DNA of 64,000 nt from contig NZ_CP094529.1 in assembly GCF_022811665.1 (NCBI RefSeq), positions 1,550,001 to 1,614,000 on the forward strand, read 5' to 3'. The DNA is from Chryseobacterium oryzae (lineage in GTDB: Bacteria; Bacteroidota; Bacteroidia; Flavobacteriales; Weeksellaceae). This document shows, piece after piece, positions 52,745-61,864 of the stretch. Within the stretch, counting starts at the first letter, position 1; each line of letters begins with the position of its first letter. The notes beneath the pieces are model-generated. The model saw only the letters and a list, made by a program, of their open reading frames with translations. It was not told the DNA's origin and did not search any database. The position numbers and the translations under genes were made by a program.

Positions 52745-53515
52745 ATGGAATTTTATAAATATCAGGGTACCGGAAACGATTTTGTGATGATAGACAATCG
52801 TGATCTTCAGTTCCCAAAAGATCAGAAGATAATAAAAAAATTGTGCGACAGAAGATTTGGAGTCGGTGCAGACGGATTAATTCTTCTTGAAAATGATGCT
52901 CAATACGACTTCAAAATGGTATATTATAATTCTGATGGTGGAGAAAGCACCATGTGTGGTAACGGCGGAAGATGCCTTGTCGCTTTTGCCTTTTTTCTGG
53001 ATATTTTCGAAGAAAAATGCACATTTATAGCCATAGACGGAGAACATGAAGCCGAAATTAAAAATGGTATTGTAAAACTTAAAATGATTGATGTTGAAAA
53101 TATTTCATTGGATGGAAACGATTCAGTTTTGAATACAGGTTCTCCTCACTACGTAAAATATGTTGACAATATTGATCTTTTTAATGTATTTGCTGAAGGA
53201 AAACAAATAAGATATTCTCCAACTTATCAAGAGAAAGGGATTAATGTAAACTTTGTTGAAAAAATTTCTGACGAAGAGATTTTCGTAAGAACCTATGAAC
53301 GAGGTGTTGAGGATGAAACTTTCAGTTGCGGAACGGGAGTTACGGCATCTGCTTTAACTTTTCTTGAAAAAAACAATCTAAACACGGTGAAGGTAGAAAC
53401 TTTAGGAGGTAAATTGAAGGTGTATGCAGAAAAAAAGGGAGAAAGTTTTCTCAACATCTGGCTTGAAGGTCCTGCAAAACAGGTATTTCGAGGTAAAATA
53501 GATCTTTCGATTTAA
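52745..53515 (+). CDS. dapF: diaminopimelate epimerase
   Basis: DapF interconverts LL- and meso-diaminopimelate for lysine and peptidoglycan synthesis. The 256-residue protein has the two-base catalytic cysteines Cys71 (GGESTMCGNGGRC) and Cys195 (ETFSCGTGV). Length is slightly below the usual 270. The ATG at 52745 starts the canonical MEFYKYQGTGNDF; an upstream in-frame ATG at 52724 adds seven residues that do not fit. mltG follows after 35 bp, so peptidoglycan genes are grouped. Confidence 0.97.
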   Translation: MEFYKYQGTGNDFVMIDNRDLQFPKDQKIIKKLCDRRFGVGADGLILLENDAQYDFKMVYYNSDGGESTMCGNGGRCLVAFAFFLDIFEEKCTFIAIDGEHEAEIKNGIVKLKMIDVENISLDGNDSVLNTGSPHYVKYVDNIDLFNVFAEGKQIRYSPTYQEKGINVNFVEKISDEEIFVRTYERGVEDETFSCGTGVTASALTFLEKNNLNTVKVETLGGKLKVYAEKKGESFLNIWLEGPAKQVFRGKIDLSI

Positions 53516-53550
53516 TTTATAATAAAAAAACTATTAATCTTATTTCAGCA

Positions 53551-54576
53551 ATGAAAAAAGCTACTCTTATTATCATTTTGGTGCTTCTTGCGGTTGCAGG
53601 TTTCTTTGGGTTTAAATTTTATAAAAAATATTATGGCAGCAATGTACCCAAAGACGGCTATGTTTTAATTCCTCACGGTTCAAAATTCAATCAGATATTA
53701 GATTCTATAGCACCATTTGTTCAGAATAAATCATCTTTTGAAGAGGTTGCGAAAGATAAAAATTTGGATCAGCATTTTAAACCTGGAAGATATTACTTTC
53801 AAAAAGGAGCAAGCAATACCAGTTTGGTCAACATGATAAAAGCAGGAAACCAGACTGCCAATTCTTTCAGAATCGGAGATTTTGGAGATGTTTACCAAAT
53901 GATTGGGAAAGTCAGCCGAAAAACAGAACTCGATTCTTTACGTTTTGTAAATGATCTGGATAAAATAGCTATAGAAAAAGGATACAAAAATGCAGAAGAT
54001 CTTAAAAAATACTTTTTTATAGATACCTATAATTTTTTCTGGACGGTTACACCTCAGGAATTTTTTTCAAAATTTGATGATCAGTATCAAAAATTTTGGA
54101 ATGAAGAAAGAAAAAACAGGGAAAAGCAATCGGGTTTAACGAGAGATGAAATTTATGCATTAGCTTCCATCGTTTATAAAGAATCTGGTGGAAAACCCGA
54201 TGAAATGAAGACTATTGCTGGACTTTATATTAACCGATATAAAAAAGGAATGAAACTTCAGTCGGATCCTACAGTAATTTACGCTATTAATAAACAGACT
54301 AACTTCAAAGAACCTATTAAAAGAGTTTTTTTTAAGCATCTGTCTACTCCGTCTCCTTATAATACTTACGCCAACAAAGGAATTCCGCCGGGACCTATTT
54401 GCGTGGTAGATAAAAATTCGGTAGATGCAGTTTTAAATGCAGAAAACAATAATTATATTTTTATGTGTGCAGATCCTTCGAGATTAGGCTATCACAAATT
54501 CACGGATAATGCAGAAGAGCATGCTGTAAACGCAAAAGCTTATCAGGATTGGTTGAATTCTAAAAATATTAAATAA
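53551..54576 (+). CDS. mltG: endolytic transglycosylase MltG (YceG-like)
   Basis: MltG cuts nascent glycan strands and sets their length. The 341-residue protein has one N-terminal membrane helix (residues 5-22), a LysM-like region and the YceG catalytic domain with ASIVYKESGG, SDPTVIYAI and TPSPYNTYANKGIPPGPI. Glu211 of the ASIVxxE motif is present; the position two residues before, often Glu in relatives, is Tyr209. It lies directly after dapF. Confidence 0.93.
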   Translation: MKKATLIIILVLLAVAGFFGFKFYKKYYGSNVPKDGYVLIPHGSKFNQILDSIAPFVQNKSSFEEVAKDKNLDQHFKPGRYYFQKGASNTSLVNMIKAGNQTANSFRIGDFGDVYQMIGKVSRKTELDSLRFVNDLDKIAIEKGYKNAEDLKKYFFIDTYNFFWTVTPQEFFSKFDDQYQKFWNEERKNREKQSGLTRDEIYALASIVYKESGGKPDEMKTIAGLYINRYKKGMKLQSDPTVIYAINKQTNFKEPIKRVFFKHLSTPSPYNTYANKGIPPGPICVVDKNSVDAVLNAENNNYIFMCADPSRLGYHKFTDNAEEHAVNAKAYQDWLNSKNIK

Positions 54577-54744
54577 TTAACCCGTTTAAATAAGTAAAGA
54601 CTAAAATTTATTGAATGAAATTTAAACAGGCTCTAATACAAAAAATTGATATTTCAAATTATTGAAAAATATCTCTAAAATTAAATTTAAGTAAACCGTG
54701 AAATTGCAGCATTTATAATGCTCAGTTTCATAAAAAGAATATCT

Positions 54745-57243
54745 ATGAATCAGACGGAAATAATCAGTATTTTCACCAGAAAAACATTAGGACTTACTTT
54801 TGTACTTTCGGCAGCGGTAATGGCATTTGCTCAGGAAAAAGTAGGAATTTCAGGAACCATTGTAGACAAAAGCAATCAGCCTGTACCTTATGCATCAGTA
54901 ACATTTACGCATAAGCAGAACAAACTTTTCAGCGACGCTACTCTTACCGACGAAAAAGGGAATTATAAATTAGAAATTAATCCCGGAAATTACGACATTT
55001 CTGTTGAGGCAATAGATTACAAGAAAAGTGTTATCAACAAACAAATTAGCAAACCTGGAAGTATCGGCTCTCTTTCTATTGAACCAGAATCTTCTTCTAC
55101 CAATGTAAAAACGCAGGAAATTCAGGGAGTAACGATAACAGCTACAACCAAGCCTTATAAAGTAGAATTGGATAAAAGAACCTACGATCCTTCTCAGGAT
55201 ATTGTAAGCAAAGGTGGAAATTTGCAGGATGTTCTGTCTAATGTTCCTTCAGTTTCTGTTGAAACAGACGGAACAGTTTCTATGAGAGGAAGTTCTAATG
55301 TGAAATTTTTAATTAATGGTAAACCTTCTGCTCTTTTGGGAATTGATGACGGAGCCAATGCACTTCAGAGTATTCCGGCAGATCAGATCGAAAGAATCGA
55401 GGTAATTACCAATCCTTCTTCTAAATTTGAAGCCAGCGGAACCGCAGGTATTTTGAATATCATTCTTAAAAAATCTAAAAAAACCGGATTTAACGGAAGT
55501 GTTATCGGAACTTTAGGATATTTGCCTCAAACCAATCTTAATACTAATTTAAGCTGGAGAAAAGGTAATTTAACCTGGTTTTTAAACGGTGGCGGAGGTT
55601 ACAGAGAATCTAAGAATACCAACCGAAACAATGCTACTTTCTTTAATGCTGCAAACGGGCAAAGAACCAAAACCGATCAGGAATCTATCATTACCAGTAA
55701 AAACAATAACTACAATGCTTCAACTGGTATTGTTTACGATTTTAATGATAAAACTTCCTTAAATGCTTCTGCAACGGTAAGAACTTTCGACAGTGAGAAT
55801 ATGGGGAACATTACATATAACTATCAGTTTCTGAATGCTCCTTCCCTGTTTAATGAAAGAATTAATAATGGTTCTAACAATAATTTGGCATTTCAGGGAG
55901 ATTTGGGGTTAGATCATAAATTTGATGATAATGGTCAAAATCTTTCGCTTTCCTTAAGTCTTCAAAGCAACAGATCTTATAACGATACGAATGTTGATCA
56001 GCTTTCGAACAATGCTTTTGAATTACAAAATGCTATTAACCAAACCACCAGAAATAAAACACTCATTGGAAAAGCAGATTATGAACTTCCAATTGGTGAA
56101 AATTCAAAAATTGAAGCAGGTTACAGAATAGACATCAACGACAATACTTATGATAATGATGTTTTAGAAAGATATTCTCCTGTAACAGATTATTTCTCTC
56201 TGAATGATTTTACTTACAATGCCAATTACAGAGAGATGTTTAATGCCGGATATCTTCAGTTTAAAAGTAAAATTGGAAAACTTGGCTATCAGGTTGGGGT
56301 AAGAGATGAATATTCTAATGTTGATATTAAATATTCTAATTTAAATCCTAATTCTGCAATAGATAACACTAAAAAATACAATAACTTATTTCCTACTGTA
56401 TTTTTGAGCTATGAAGTTGCAAAAGACAATCAGTTTTTGCTTAATTATTCCAGAAGAATAGACAGACCGAGATCGTGGTTCTTAATTCCGAACCCAAGTT
56501 ACTCTGATAATCAGAATATCTTCGAAGGAAATATAGATCTTAATCCTTCCTATGTAGATTCTTATGAATTGGGGTACAGTATTTCTAAGAGCAAACTTAC
56601 TATAAACCCAACTTTTTACTACAGACATACGAATGATGATGTAAAAATGCTTGTATATTCTGATAATGGAGTTTTTAAAACAAAACCTATCAATTTAGGA
56701 AGTGATGACCGTTATGGTTTAGATTTGAATTTCAATTGGGATGCTACAAAATGGTTGAAATTTTTAGGAAACGTAGATTTATTCGGGTATAAAACCACTG
56801 GAGTTTATTACGATCCTATAATGATTACTCAACCCATGTCTTTCGAAGGTACAGGATTTTCTACCAGAGCAAGACTCACCTCAACAGTAAAAATAGATAA
56901 AACTTTCAGCTTTCAGTTTCAGGGCTTTTACAGAGGTCCACAGAAAACAACCAACCAAAACAGAGAAGATATGTATGCTCTCAACTTCGGAGCTTCCAAA
57001 ACAATCTGGAATGGGAATGGTACTTTAAGCTTCAATATTCAGGATATTTTCAATACTCGTGCAATGAGAAGTACAACGACTACAGCAGAATTTTCAAGAG
57101 AATCTTATATGCAGTGGCAACCAAGACAGTTTGCACTTTCTTTAACCTACAGATTTAAACAGGGTGAAAAAGTGGAACAGCCAAAACGTAAAAAGGATAT
57201 TAATTCTAATGCTACCGGAGACGACCAGCAAGGTCCAATGTAA
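54745..57243 (+). CDS. TonB-dependent receptor-like outer-membrane protein
   Basis: About 832 residues from the ATG at 54745, which gives a compact signal peptide (ending AAVMAFAQ); an ATG at 54718 would add nine residues. Domains in order: a CarboxypepD_reg-like beta-sandwich (about residues 38-120, ISGTIVDKSNQPVPYASVTF), a plug domain with GNLQDVLSNVPSVSVETDG and IERIEVITNPSSKFEASG, and an OMP_b-brl_3-type beta-barrel to the C-terminus. A polar tail follows the last strand. The substrate is unknown and no SusD-like partner is nearby. Confidence 0.92.
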   Translation: MNQTEIISIFTRKTLGLTFVLSAAVMAFAQEKVGISGTIVDKSNQPVPYASVTFTHKQNKLFSDATLTDEKGNYKLEINPGNYDISVEAIDYKKSVINKQISKPGSIGSLSIEPESSSTNVKTQEIQGVTITATTKPYKVELDKRTYDPSQDIVSKGGNLQDVLSNVPSVSVETDGTVSMRGSSNVKFLINGKPSALLGIDDGANALQSIPADQIERIEVITNPSSKFEASGTAGILNIILKKSKKTGFNGSVIGTLGYLPQTNLNTNLSWRKGNLTWFLNGGGGYRESKNTNRNNATFFNAANGQRTKTDQESIITSKNNNYNASTGIVYDFNDKTSLNASATVRTFDSENMGNITYNYQFLNAPSLFNERINNGSNNNLAFQGDLGLDHKFDDNGQNLSLSLSLQSNRSYNDTNVDQLSNNAFELQNAINQTTRNKTLIGKADYELPIGENSKIEAGYRIDINDNTYDNDVLERYSPVTDYFSLNDFTYNANYREMFNAGYLQFKSKIGKLGYQVGVRDEYSNVDIKYSNLNPNSAIDNTKKYNNLFPTVFLSYEVAKDNQFLLNYSRRIDRPRSWFLIPNPSYSDNQNIFEGNIDLNPSYVDSYELGYSISKSKLTINPTFYYRHTNDDVKMLVYSDNGVFKTKPINLGSDDRYGLDLNFNWDATKWLKFLGNVDLFGYKTTGVYYDPIMITQPMSFEGTGFSTRARLTSTVKIDKTFSFQFQGFYRGPQKTTNQNREDMYALNFGASKTIWNGNGTLSFNIQDIFNTRAMRSTTTTAEFSRESYMQWQPRQFALSLTYRFKQGEKVEQPKRKKDINSNATGDDQQGPM

Positions 57244-57258
57244 GCTAGAATTAATCAT

Positions 57259-57297
57259 AAAAAAATCCCGAATAAAAATTTATTCGGGATTTTTTTA
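57259..57297. terminator. bidirectional terminator
   Basis: AAAAATCCCGAATAAA pairs perfectly with its complement over 16 bp with a 2-nt loop and has T runs on both strands. It serves the receptor gene (plus) and the cytidylyltransferase-like gene (minus). Confidence 0.85.
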
Positions 57298-57729
57298 TTT
57301 TGTTTTTGCTAATTCGGCTTCGTAAATTCTTTTTCTTAAATCGCTTGATGAAAAACGGTGATCTCTTTTATTATAAAAAATTTCAATCCCTTTTTCTTCG
57401 CAGTATTTCTTTCCGGTAAAATCTCTGTCGAGATAATCATCACCAATAATTCTTACATCTATCACGAAAGACTTCAGAATATCTTCCAAATCTTGTTCCG
57501 TGTAATAAGGAATAATTTCATCTACGGCATTTACTGCTTTTAGCTGAATGTATCTTTCTACAATAGTCTGAGTCGGTTTATTTTTTGTTGGGCGATCATG
57601 GGAAGGATCGATCTGAAGTCCAACTATAAGGTAATCGCACACGGTTTTTGCTTCCTCAAGCATTTTAATATGCCCTGCGTGCAGTAAATCAAATGAGGAA
57701 AATGTAATACCTATTCTTTGCGTTTTCAT
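57295..57729 (-). CDS. cytidylyltransferase-like nucleotidyltransferase
   Basis: The 144-residue protein has the HxGH signature in FDLLHAGHIKMLEEAK (His17 and His20) and the later ISTxxSSxxLR-like motif RFSSSDLRKRI. It resembles glycerol-3-phosphate cytidylyltransferase (TagD) and the RfaE C-terminal domain, which activate sugars or polyols as CDP or ADP derivatives. The substrate is unknown. It precedes galE and a sugar aminotransferase gene on the same strand, so a surface-polysaccharide role is likely. Confidence 0.85.
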   Translation of the reverse strand: MKTQRIGITFSSFDLLHAGHIKMLEEAKTVCDYLIVGLQIDPSHDRPTKNKPTQTIVERYIQLKAVNAVDEIIPYYTEQDLEDILKSFVIDVRIIGDDYLDRDFTGKKYCEEKGIEIFYNKRDHRFSSSDLRKRIYEAELAKTK

Positions 57730-57795
57730 GCTTTGTTTTGTATTTTATCTTCGCAAAAGTAAATCAAAATAATAAATTTGCTGCGATTTTTTTTA

Positions 57796-58818
57796 TTATT
57801 TATTTCTAGATTCTAAATATTTCTGCCACTCCCACACCGTTTTTAAGGCTTGTTCTAAAGAAGTATCAGATTTCCAGTTTAATTCTTTTTCTGCTTTATC
57901 TGCATTTGCATAAGCAATGGTAATATCTCCTTCTCTTCTGTCGCAGATTTTATAAGGAACGGAAACATTATTAGCAATTTCGAAAGCCTGTACTACCTCT
58001 AAAACAGACGAGCCTTTTCCGGTTCCGAGATTATAAACATCTACAATCGTTTCGCCAGAATTTTTGCTCATTAGATTTTTTAAGGCCGCAACGTGAGCTT
58101 TTGCCAAATCTACTACATAGATATAATCTCTAATTGCAGTTCCGTCTTCTGTAGGATAATCATTTCCCCAAACGCTGAGTCTTTCTCGAATTCCTGCTGC
58201 CGTCTGCATAACATAAGGAACCAAATTGTTAGGAATACCAATAGGCAATTCTCCTAACAAAGAAGAAGGATGTGCTCCAATAGGATTAAAATATCTTAAA
58301 AGACAAATTTTTCTTTGATAACCCATGGCAAAATCTTTCAGAATTTCCTCTCCCATCTGTTTGGTCTTACCATAAACGCTTTCTGGCATTTTCAATGGAG
58401 TATTTTCATCAATAGGCATTTCATCTGCCTGTCCGTAAACAGTACAAGATGAACTGAAAATAAAGTTTGAAATATTTCTTGTTTTAAATTCCTGAAGAAT
58501 ATTAATTAAAGAAAATAAATTATTCTCATAATAATCAATAGGTTTTTCCTGACTCTCTCCTACTGCTTTAAAGGCAGCAAAATTAATACATCCTTCAATC
58601 TCGTGAGCATCGAAAACCTGAGTTAGAAGTTCTTTTCTCTTTAAATCGAAAGGATAAAAAACAGGTCTTTTTCCTGTAATTTCTTCAATATTATGTAAAA
58701 TAAATTTTTCCGAATTGGATAAATCATCTACAATAACCACTTCAAATCCGTTATTAATAAGTTCTACAACCGTGTGAGAACCAATATATCCAAGTCCGCC
58801 TGTGACTAAAATTGCCAT
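57796..58818 (-). CDS. galE: UDP-glucose 4-epimerase
   Basis: GalE interconverts UDP-glucose and UDP-galactose for polysaccharide synthesis. The 340-residue extended SDR has the NAD motif TGGLGYIGSH at residues 6-15, the FSSSCTVYG segment and the catalytic YGKTK. It also has the GIPNNLVPYV and GTAIRDYIYV substrate-binding regions typical of GalE. It lies between the nucleotidyltransferase gene and a DegT aminotransferase gene on the same strand. Confidence 0.93.
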   Translation of the reverse strand: MAILVTGGLGYIGSHTVVELINNGFEVVIVDDLSNSEKFILHNIEEITGKRPVFYPFDLKRKELLTQVFDAHEIEGCINFAAFKAVGESQEKPIDYYENNLFSLINILQEFKTRNISNFIFSSSCTVYGQADEMPIDENTPLKMPESVYGKTKQMGEEILKDFAMGYQRKICLLRYFNPIGAHPSSLLGELPIGIPNNLVPYVMQTAAGIRERLSVWGNDYPTEDGTAIRDYIYVVDLAKAHVAALKNLMSKNSGETIVDVYNLGTGKGSSVLEVVQAFEIANNVSVPYKICDRREGDITIAYANADKAEKELNWKSDTSLEQALKTVWEWQKYLESRNK

Positions 58819-58860
58819 ATTTATTTATTAAATTTATGTTTGATGTTTTGCAATTACCTC

Positions 58861-59985
58861 TTATTTCATAAACTCTAAAACAGCATCTGTGATATACTTC
58901 AGCTGTTCTTCGTCTAATTCGGTATGCATCGGAAGTGAAATTACCTGATCTAACAGTTGGTCTGTATTTATAAAGTCGGCATCATTGCTTTCCTGAAAGT
59001 AAGCTTTCTGTTTTCTTAAAGCCACCGGATAATAAATCATTGCCGGAATTTCTTTTTCATTAAGAAACTTCTGCAATTCGTTACGTTTTCCGTTTAAAAT
59101 TCTTAAAGTATACTGATGAAAAACGTGCGTAGAATTTTCTGCTCTTTTAGGCGTTAAAATATTTTCGTTTCCTGCAAAAGCTTCATCATAATAATCTGCT
59201 GCCTTTCTTCTTGCTTCGTTATAAGTATCTAAATTTGGTAATTTTTTTCTTAAAATTGCTGCCTGAATACTGTCTAAACGAGAATTCACTCCCACTTCTT
59301 CATGATAATATCTTTCGTACATACCATGATTAACAATTCCTCTCAATCGGTGAGCTAACTCGTCATTATTGGTAAAAATAGCTCCTCCGTCTCCGTAACA
59401 GCCTAAATTTTTAGATGGAAAAAATGAAGTAGTTCCTACCGTAGACATTGTTCCGGATTTTTTTGTACTTCCGTCCGAAAAGATAAAATCTGCACCAATA
59501 GCCTGAGCATTATCTTCAATTACATAAAGATTATTTTCTTCGGCAATCTTCAGAATTTCTTCCATATTGGCACACTGCCCAAAAAGATGTACAGGAATAA
59601 TGGCTTTTGTTTTTGGAGTAATCGCCTTTTTAATAGCTTCTGCAGAAATGGTAAAAGTATCGTAATCTACGTCCACCAAAACAGATTTTAGCTTCAGTAA
59701 ATGAATAACTTCTACAGTGGCAGCAAAAGTAAAATCAGAAGTAATAATTTCATCACCTTCTTTCAAGTCAAGAGCCATTAAAGCAATTTGCAAAGCATCG
59801 GTTCCGTTGGCACAAGGAATTACGTGTTTTACATCCAAATAAGTTTCCAGTTCATTCTGAAAAGATTTCACTTCTGGTCCGTTGATGAAAGCTGCAGAAT
59901 CCATTACATTGAGAACCGCATTATCTACGTCATTTTTTATTTTGTAGTATTGACTTTGCAAGTCTACCATCTGAATTTTCTTCAT
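58861..59985 (-). CDS. DegT/DnrJ/EryC1/StrS sugar aminotransferase
   Basis: The 374-residue PLP enzyme has CANGTDALQIAL, the aspartate-containing EDNAQAIGA, and the PLP lysine Lys192 in FFPSKNLGCYGDGG. Enzymes of this family aminate nucleotide-linked keto sugars for lipopolysaccharide, capsule or glycosylation. The exact sugar is unknown. It is 42 bp from galE, suggesting a small surface-sugar operon with galE and the nucleotidyltransferase gene. The ATG at 59985 gives the typical start (MKKIQMVDLQSQY). Confidence 0.93.
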   Translation of the reverse strand: MKKIQMVDLQSQYYKIKNDVDNAVLNVMDSAAFINGPEVKSFQNELETYLDVKHVIPCANGTDALQIALMALDLKEGDEIITSDFTFAATVEVIHLLKLKSVLVDVDYDTFTISAEAIKKAITPKTKAIIPVHLFGQCANMEEILKIAEENNLYVIEDNAQAIGADFIFSDGSTKKSGTMSTVGTTSFFPSKNLGCYGDGGAIFTNNDELAHRLRGIVNHGMYERYYHEEVGVNSRLDSIQAAILRKKLPNLDTYNEARRKAADYYDEAFAGNENILTPKRAENSTHVFHQYTLRILNGKRNELQKFLNEKEIPAMIYYPVALRKQKAYFQESNDADFINTDQLLDQVISLPMHTELDEEQLKYITDAVLEFMK

Positions 59986-60136
59986 ATCTCATTTAATTTT
60001 ATTGATAAAACCATTTCTCTCAATAATCCAAATGATGAAATAGGTTTTATGCTCAAATATTGGTGTAAAAATAAGGAATTTAAAATCCATTCAAAAATTT
60101 TATTGATTTTGTTTTATCTTTAAAAAAAATTTGTTG

Positions 60137-61738
60137 ATGAGAAAATTTTTACTGATTTGTTTTATAGCTGGTTACACAATTTCTTATGCCCAATCTGAAC
60201 TTGTGTTTGTTTACTTTAAAGACAAACCCAACAAAGCTTCTTTTTACGCCAATCCGCTCTCAGAGCTTAGTCAGAAATCATTAAACAGAAGAACCACTCT
60301 CGGAATTCCGCTTAACGATCAGGATGCTCCCATTGAGCAGTCTTACATTCAGGCGTTACAAAATTTAGGATTTACCATTACCGATTATTCTAAATGGCTG
60401 AATGGTGTTGCCCTTACCGTAAATCAGGCACAGGTGAATATTATTAAATCGCAGACTTTCGTACAATCTGTAGAAAGTTTTGCTAAAAATTCTTCTTTAT
60501 CTTTAAAATCTCAGAATACAAATAAATGGTCAGATTACGAACTGATACAAAAAAATCTCACGGTTTTTAATTACGGTTCAGGTTCAGACCAAATCGATCA
60601 GATTAATCTCAGAACACTGCATTTAGCAGGATTCACAGGAACCGGAGTTACTGTTGCTGTAATAGATACAGGATTCCCTACGGTTAATTCGGGTTCGGCA
60701 TTTTCAAGACTGTGGACACAAAATCAGATAAAAGGAGGTTATGATTTTGTCACCAAAAGCAATGATATTTACAATACTTCTCTCAATATTCATGGAACGG
60801 TTGTCTTAGGTGCAATGGGAGGTTATCTCGCCAACACATTTGTAGGTTCTGCTCCCGATGCAGATTTTTATCTTTATAGAAGCGAAAATGCAGATGTTGA
60901 AATTCCCGAAGAAGAAATATACTGGATTGAAGCTGCGGAAGAAGCCGACAGAAAAGGAGTAGATATCATTACAACTTCTTTAGGATACAACGTTTTCGAT
61001 GATTCTAAATATAACTACAGTTATGCCCAAATGAACGGTTCTACTTCCTTTATAGCAAGAGGAAGCGAAATTGCCGTTAACAAAGGTATTTTCGTATTAG
61101 TTGCTGCAGGAAATTCAGGGGAAAATCCGTGGCATTATATTACAACACCCGCCGATAACGCAAAAGTTTTTAGCATCGGAGCCGTAGATTCTGCAGGAAA
61201 TTCTTCGGTATTTTCATCTTTTGGTCCCAATTCTTCCGGAATTATAAAACCTGATGCAAGTGCAAGAGGAACCAATACTAATACAGTAAACAACAATTCA
61301 TTATTCACGTCTTCCGGAACATCTTTAGCAACACCCGTTGCAGCTGGTGGTGTAGCGTGCCTTATTCAGGCATTTCCAACAATGAACAGAGATTTAATGA
61401 GAACAAAATTAAGACAAACTGCTTCACTCTACCCTTCTCATACCAATCAAATGGGATATGGAATTTTAAATTTCGGAAATTTTTATAATTCAACATTAAA
61501 TGCTTCAGAGCTTGTTAAAGAAAAAGAATTAACCATTTTCCCCAATCCCGTAAAAAACATCCTAAATATCGTTACCGAAGCAGACATTATTTCAACAGAG
61601 GTCTACGATAATTTGGGTAGATTTATTGTAAAATCATCCCAAAAATCTATCAAAGTTGAAGATTTTGCAAAAGGAACCTATTATTTGAAAATTCAGACAA
61701 AAAATAAAGTTTATTATGAAAAGTTTTTGAAAGATTAA
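60137..61738 (+). CDS. S8 subtilisin-like protease with T9SS sorting domain
   Basis: The 533-residue protein has a signal peptide (MRKFLLICFIAGYTISYAQ), an N-terminal propeptide region, and a subtilase domain with catalytic Asp177 (VAVIDTGF), His219 (NIHGT), oxyanion Asn326 and Ser396 (SSGTSLATP). The last 75 residues form a type A T9SS sorting domain (LTIFPNPVKNILNI, GTYYLKIQTKNKVYYEKFL). It should be exported by the type IX system and anchored or released at the surface. The ATG at 60137 is preferred over the TTG codons just upstream. Substrate unknown. Confidence 0.94.
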   Translation: MRKFLLICFIAGYTISYAQSELVFVYFKDKPNKASFYANPLSELSQKSLNRRTTLGIPLNDQDAPIEQSYIQALQNLGFTITDYSKWLNGVALTVNQAQVNIIKSQTFVQSVESFAKNSSLSLKSQNTNKWSDYELIQKNLTVFNYGSGSDQIDQINLRTLHLAGFTGTGVTVAVIDTGFPTVNSGSAFSRLWTQNQIKGGYDFVTKSNDIYNTSLNIHGTVVLGAMGGYLANTFVGSAPDADFYLYRSENADVEIPEEEIYWIEAAEEADRKGVDIITTSLGYNVFDDSKYNYSYAQMNGSTSFIARGSEIAVNKGIFVLVAAGNSGENPWHYITTPADNAKVFSIGAVDSAGNSSVFSSFGPNSSGIIKPDASARGTNTNTVNNNSLFTSSGTSLATPVAAGGVACLIQAFPTMNRDLMRTKLRQTASLYPSHTNQMGYGILNFGNFYNSTLNASELVKEKELTIFPNPVKNILNIVTEADIISTEVYDNLGRFIVKSSQKSIKVEDFAKGTYYLKIQTKNKVYYEKFLKD

Positions 61739-61835
61739 TTTACATATCTATCTTAAAATTGAAATTTAATCTGTGTAACTTTTAATTTCAATCATCCTAA
61801 CGCATAATGACGATTATTAAACATCTAATATTTTG

Positions 61836-61843
61836 TACTTTTG
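61836..61843 (+). promoter_or_regulatory. -7 box of the ABC-F gene
   Basis: TACTTTTG matches TAnnTTTG, 21 nt before the ATG at 61865. No -33 box is apparent. Confidence 0.5.
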
Positions 61844-61864
61844 CAGCACAAAATTTATAATTAG